A stretch of DNA of 64,000 nucleotides. Source: JBGQOG01 sp052113705 (GTDB lineage Bacteria; Pseudomonadota; Alphaproteobacteria; Rhodobacterales; Rhodobacteraceae). Position 1 is the stretch's first letter. Each line of letters opens with the position of its first letter. The DNA lies in assembly GCF_052113705.1 (NCBI RefSeq), contig NZ_JBGQOG010000002.1:310001-374000 (forward strand). The letters run 5' to 3'. A model generated the notes under the pieces. That model did not search any database and was not told where the DNA came from. It worked only from the letters and a program-made list of their open reading frames with translations. This document shows positions 59,959-64,000 of this stretch, piece by piece. The position numbers and the translations under genes were made by a program.

Positions 59959-62900
59959 TTACGCCACAAGGGCTGTCGCCTTCTTCAGGTCGACGCTGAC
60001 CAGCTGGCTGACACCCTGTTCCGCCATTGTCACCCCGAACAGCCGGTCCATCCGGCTCATCGTCACCGCATGGTGGGTGATGATCAGGAAACGGGTATCC
60101 GTGCGCCGCGTCATCTCATCCAGGAGGTCGCAGAAGCGGGTGACATTGGCGTCATCCAGCGGCGCGTCCACCTCGTCCAGCACGCAGATCGGCGCCGGAT
60201 TGGCGAGGAAGACCGCAAAGATCAGCGCCAGAGCCGTCAATGTCTGCTCACCGCCGGAGAGCAGGCTTAGCGTCGAGAGTTTCTTGCCCGGCGGCTGGCA
60301 CATGATCTCAAGCCCCGCGTCCAGCGGATCGTCGCTTTCCACCAGCACAAGGTTCGCTTCGCCGCCGTTGAAGAGATGGGTGAAGAGGGTACGGAAGCTC
60401 TCGTTCACCTGTTCAAAGGCGGTCAAGAGCCGCTCACGCCCCTCGCGGTTCAGGCTGGCGATGCCAGAGCGCAGGGTGGCGATGGCGGCCTCCAGATCGG
60501 ATTTCTCCTTCACCAGCGCATCATGCTCGGTCTGCACTTCGCGCGCATCTTCCTCGGCGCGCAGGTTCACCGCGCCCAGGGCCTCGCGCTGGCGTTTCAG
60601 CCGCGCCACGTCGATTTCCAGCTCCTCAATCCCCGGCATCGCCTCGGGATCGGCGGCGAGCGTGTCGAGCAAAGCGGGGGGCGTGGTCTCGGTTTCCTCA
60701 AAGATCCGCTCGGCGGCAAAGGTCAGCGCCTCACGCGTGGCCTCGGCACGGGCTTCGGCGCGGGCGCGGGCCTCGCGCGCTTCGCCGGCCAGACGCTCGG
60801 CCTCGCGCTCGGCCTCCTGCGCGGCGCGAAGGGCGGATTCGGCGGCATGCAATGCCTCGGCGGCCTCGCCGCGGCGGGCCTCGGCGGCCTCAATGGCCTC
60901 GCTCAGCTCTTCGCGCTTGATGGCGAGGTCTTCGGGAACCTCGCGCGCCTCGGCCAGCGCCTCCTCGGCCTCGGCCCGCCGCTCGGCCAGCTCGGCGCTG
61001 CGCTTCTCGGCGGTCTCCAGCCGGTGCCGCCAGCCCGAGATTTCCTTGGTGATCTCTTGCTTGCGGCGCAGGCGGGCGTCGCCCTCGCGGCGGATCTCGT
61101 CATGGCCCGCCCGACGGGTGATCATTGTCATCCGCGCGGCTTCCACCGTCAGCTTGATCCGTTCCACCTGACCGCGCGCGGCGTCGAGATCGTCGAGGTC
61201 TTCAAGGCCCGCTTCCGCCTCTTCCAGCCGGATCTGCGCCTCTTCCGCCTCGTCGCGGTAGCGGGCCACGGCGCGCTCTGCGGCCTCCAGCTTGCCGCCC
61301 GCGATCGAGCGGTCGGCCTCGGCACGGCTGAGCGCGCGGCCGGTTTCCGCCACCCGGTGGTCTGCCTCGCGCCGGGCAGCCCGCGCCGCTTGATCGGCAT
61401 GGCCCGCCTCGGCCAGCGCGCGGGTCAGCACCTCATGCGCCTGTTGCGCCCCGGCGGCGCGGGCAGCGATCTCTTCGAGGTCGCGTTTCAGTTCCACCAG
61501 ACGGTTCAGCTGCCGCAAGCGCAAGGCGGCGGCGGAGGGGGCATCCTCGGCCCCAGCGCGGAACCCATCCCAGCGCCAGAGGTCGCCCTCCAGCGTCACC
61601 AGCCGCTGACCGGGGCCGAGGGCCGCTTGCAGGGCCGCCCCGGTGGCGCGGTCGGGCACGAGGCCGATCTGCGCCAGACGCCGGTCGAGCACGGCGGGCG
61701 CGCCCACATGCGGCGCGAGCGGCGCGGCCCCCGCAGGCAGCGGCGCGGTGTCGTCATAATCGGGCAAAGCGCTCCAGCCCGAGGCGGCGCTGGCATCCAC
61801 CTCCGGCGCGCGCAGATCATCGGCCAGGGCCGCACCCAGTGCCGCCTCATAGCCCGGCTCCACCGTCAGATGATCGAGGAGTTGCTTGCCGCTCGCGGCC
61901 TCGCGCTCGACCAGACGCGCAAGGGCGGCCACTTCGGCGCGGAGCGCCCCGGCCTCGCCTTCGGCTTCCGAGCGCATGGCGCGGGCATCGGATTCGCGGC
62001 CCTGAATCTCGGCGCGGGCCTCTTCGGCGGCCAAAAGCGCGGCCTCGGCCTCTTCGGCATCCGCCTGCGCCTCGGCCAGCGCCTCTTCGGCGGCGGCATG
62101 GTCTTCGGCGGCGCGGGATTGTGCGGCGGCGGCCTCGCGGGCGGCATCCTGCGCACGCTGCGCCTCGGTCTCGGTTTTTTGCAGGCTCGCGCGGCTGTCG
62201 GTGACCAGACGTTGCACCGATTGGTGCCGCGCGGCGAGGCGGGCGACATCCTCGGTTTGCTGGCTCAGGTCTTCTTCGCGCGCGGCCAGCACCTCGGCGG
62301 ATTCATGCGCCATCGCGGCCGCCTCGGCCAGCCGCGCCTCATGCCCCTCGGTCGCCTTCAGGATCTGGCCCATTTCCCAGTCGAGCTGGGTGATCGTTTC
62401 GCCCGCATCCTTGTTCAGCCCCGCCTCGCGCTCCATGTCGCGGATGAGCTGGGTGATGCGGCCCTGCAGCGTCTCGATCAGCTGTTGCGCCCGCGCCTCC
62501 TGATCGCCGAGCGCGTCACGCTGCAGCGTCAGCCGTTGCAGGATCGCCCCGGCAATCGCTTCCTCCTCGCGGAGGGGCGGGAGCGCAGCCTCATGTCCGT
62601 CGCGTGCCTGAGTGGCGAAACGCGCGGCACCCTCGGCCATCGCCGCCTGCCGGGCGCGGTCGGTCAGCGCGGCTTCGGCTTCGGCGCGGGCCAGATCCGC
62701 CTCGCGCCAACGGCGATAGAGCAGCATGCCCTCGGCGCGCCGCAGATCCACGCCAATCTCGCGGTAGCGCGCTGCCTGCCGCGCCTGCCGGGCCAAAGTG
62801 CCGATCTGCCCCGCCAGCTGCTCGACCACATCCGCCACCCGGACAAGGTTCTGCTCGGCGCCGTTCAGCTTCAGCTCGGCCTCGTGCCGCCGCTGGTAAA

Positions 62901-63417
62901 GGCCGGAGATCCCCGCCGCCTCTTCCAGAATCCGCCGCCGCGCCTTGGGGCGCGCGTTGATCAGTTCCGAAATCTGCCCCTGCCGCACCAGTGCGGGCGA
63001 ATGCGCGCCGGTAGAGGCATCGGCGAAGAGCATCTGCACATCGCGGGCGCGCACATCCTTGGTGTTGACCTTATAGGCCGAGCCCGCATCGCGGGTGATC
63101 CGCCGCACGATCTCGACGGTGTCCTGATCATTGAAGCCCGAGGGGGCCAGCCGTTCGGAATTGTCGATGGAGAGCGAGACTTCGGCGAAATGCCGGGCAC
63201 CACGGGTGGCCGCGCCGGCAAAGATCACATCTTCCATGCCGCCGCCGCGCATGGCCGAGGGGCGGTTTTCGCCCATCACCCAGCGCATCGCCTCCAGGAG
63301 GTTCGACTTGCCGCAGCCATTCGGGCCCACCACGCCGGTCAGCCCGTCGTGGATCACCAGATCGGTGGGGTCCACGAAGCTTTTGAAACCGTTGAGGCGC
63401 AGGCGGGTGAAGCGCAA
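59959..63417 (-). CDS. smc: chromosome segregation SMC protein
   Basis: 1152 residues from a TTG with AAGGA upstream. Walker A GPNGCGKSNLLEAMRW is at the N-terminus, two long coiled coils flank a hinge near residues 520-650, and the C-terminal head has the signature LSGGEQTLTALALIFA and Walker B PICVLDEVDAPLDDANVTRF. The head, hinge and coiled coils are complete. Together with ScpA and ScpB (not here) it compacts and separates sister chromosomes. Confidence 0.96.
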   Translation of the reverse strand: MRFTRLRLNGFKSFVDPTDLVIHDGLTGVVGPNGCGKSNLLEAMRWVMGENRPSAMRGGGMEDVIFAGAATRGARHFAEVSLSIDNSERLAPSGFNDQDTVEIVRRITRDAGSAYKVNTKDVRARDVQMLFADASTGAHSPALVRQGQISELINARPKARRRILEEAAGISGLYQRRHEAELKLNGAEQNLVRVADVVEQLAGQIGTLARQARQAARYREIGVDLRRAEGMLLYRRWREADLARAEAEAALTDRARQAAMAEGAARFATQARDGHEAALPPLREEEAIAGAILQRLTLQRDALGDQEARAQQLIETLQGRITQLIRDMEREAGLNKDAGETITQLDWEMGQILKATEGHEARLAEAAAMAHESAEVLAAREEDLSQQTEDVARLAARHQSVQRLVTDSRASLQKTETEAQRAQDAAREAAAAQSRAAEDHAAAEEALAEAQADAEEAEAALLAAEEARAEIQGRESDARAMRSEAEGEAGALRAEVAALARLVEREAASGKQLLDHLTVEPGYEAALGAALADDLRAPEVDASAASGWSALPDYDDTAPLPAGAAPLAPHVGAPAVLDRRLAQIGLVPDRATGAALQAALGPGQRLVTLEGDLWRWDGFRAGAEDAPSAAALRLRQLNRLVELKRDLEEIAARAAGAQQAHEVLTRALAEAGHADQAARAARREADHRVAETGRALSRAEADRSIAGGKLEAAERAVARYRDEAEEAQIRLEEAEAGLEDLDDLDAARGQVERIKLTVEAARMTMITRRAGHDEIRREGDARLRRKQEITKEISGWRHRLETAEKRSAELAERRAEAEEALAEAREVPEDLAIKREELSEAIEAAEARRGEAAEALHAAESALRAAQEAEREAERLAGEAREARARAEARAEATREALTFAAERIFEETETTPPALLDTLAADPEAMPGIEELEIDVARLKRQREALGAVNLRAEEDAREVQTEHDALVKEKSDLEAAIATLRSGIASLNREGRERLLTAFEQVNESFRTLFTHLFNGGEANLVLVESDDPLDAGLEIMCQPPGKKLSTLSLLSGGEQTLTALALIFAVFLANPAPICVLDEVDAPLDDANVTRFCDLLDEMTRRTDTRFLIITHHAVTMSRMDRLFGVTMAEQGVSQLVSVDLKKATALVA

Positions 63418-63653
63418 GGCGGGGTCCTTTGGGCCGGGGGGCGGCAGGTGGGGCGTGCGGGCCGGGCGGGGCCGGGTTGGCCCTGATACAGGGCGCGAGT
63501 TTTTCGTGCAATGGGGGCCGCTGTCAATCCGGCGCGGGCGGGCGGCGATCCGCAGCGCTTGGACCCAGAACGCAAGGCTGCCTTGCAGCGGTGGGGGCTA
63601 TCACGCGGCGGCCCTGCGGCCTAGTTTGGCGCAAAAGCGGTCAGGAGGTGATG

Positions 63654-64000
63654 ATGATCCCCGCATTGGTGACATTGCTCGGGTTTCAGCTGGCGGGAGA
63701 GGTGATCAGCCGGGCGCTGGCGCTGCCCTTGCCCGGCCCGGTACTCGGCATGCTGGGCCTCGTCGCGGCCTTTGGCCTGTTTCCGCGTCTGGTGGATCTG
63801 GTGCGGCCCACGGCGCAGGGGCTATTGGCCAATCTCTCGCTTCTGTTCGTGCCCGCCGGGGTGGGTGTGGTGGCGCATCTGCATGAGCTGGAGGTGAACG
63901 CTTTGGCCATCGGGCTGGCGCTCGTGGTTTCGACCCCGCTCGCCATTGTGGTGGGGGCGCTGGTTTTCACCGGCGTCGCGCGGTTGACCGAGGGGCGGGC
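63654..64000 (+). CDS. LrgA/CidA family protein (partial)
   Basis: The 5' part of a gene cut by the window end; about 115 residues are visible. ATGs occur at 63651 and 63654, and GGAGG at 63644-63648 favours the second. Four hydrophobic segments are evident, and LPLPGPVLGMLGLVAAF with LLFVPAGVGVVAHLHEL match the LrgA/CidA membrane proteins that modulate murein hydrolase activity or act as holin-like transporters. It is divergent from smc. Confidence 0.85.
   Translation, partial: MIPALVTLLGFQLAGEVISRALALPLPGPVLGMLGLVAAFGLFPRLVDLVRPTAQGLLANLSLLFVPAGVGVVAHLHELEVNALAIGLALVVSTPLAIVVGALVFTGVARLTEGR

Noticed and set aside
60376..63486. A long open frame opposite smc (over 1000 codons)
   Set aside because: Its composition is that of reversed GC-rich codons, with no motifs. 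The smc frame carries all head motifs.

Overview
The window is high-GC, gene-dense bacterial DNA. Gene content points to an alphaproteobacterium of the Rhodobacterales (Rhodobacter/Paracoccus-like): a CcrM-type GANTC methyltransferase beside rnhB, a DciA-like DUF721 protein beside mutY and a DsbA-like protein, the lpxK-waaA-DUF4170 lipid A block, and frequent GTG or TTG starts and ATGA overlaps. It is mostly housekeeping chromosome. I see no prophage, insertion sequence, integrase or CRISPR array.

Layout. 1-7.4 kb: a minus-strand group (L,D-transpeptidase-like lipoprotein, RNA m5U methyltransferase, ABC exporter, CCA-adding enzyme, CoA-type Nudix hydrolase, Hsp33) and a second Nudix gene. 7.5-16.2 kb: the main accessory locus, a type I secretion operon encoding a BapA-like adhesin of about 1230 residues with a 20-copy nine-residue linker repeat and about seven Ig-like domains, then a TolC-like lipoprotein, a LapB-like ABC transporter and an HlyD-type adaptor. 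16.2-18.1 kb: a response regulator-PP2C phosphatase and a solitary Hpt protein. 18-24.7 kb: ilvA with an unknown membrane protein, argG-mog, a LacI/GntR-type repressor with a candidate operator, tRNA-Arg(CCU), and an AI-2E family permease. 24.8-28.3 kb: carboxynorspermidine dehydrogenase and decarboxylase, then a two-TM protein carrying a C-terminal winged helix, overlapped by a small exported protein. 28.4-35.9 kb: a basic exported protein, rnhB, ccrM, alkB, mutY, dciA-like, dsbA-like and a CoA-transferase. 35.9-43.4 kb: lpxK, waaA, DUF4170, zapE, a flavin monooxygenase, folC and accD. 43.8-51.5 kb: a lipoprotein, two poorly known proteins, a dienoyl-CoA reductase with a divergent LysR regulator, and an ompA-like/GNAT/cinA group. 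51.7-64 kb: map, a guanidine-II riboswitch with its SugE/Gdx exporter, a HAD phosphatase, rsmD, a ferredoxin-reductase-like enzyme, a peroxiredoxin, mscS-phhB-FemAB-like, GDPD, ridA, smc, and the start of a LrgA/CidA protein.

How they work together. The secretion operon looks self-contained for exporting a surface adhesin; the neighbouring phosphatase and Hpt genes could control attachment, which is an inference from position only. The guanidine riboswitch and Gdx exporter form a detoxification unit. Three GANTC sites upstream of ccrM suggest methylation feedback. The least explained items are the membrane-anchored winged-helix protein with its exported overlap partner, a bipartite hairpin element found at two convergent gene junctions, and the low-complexity insertion in WaaA.
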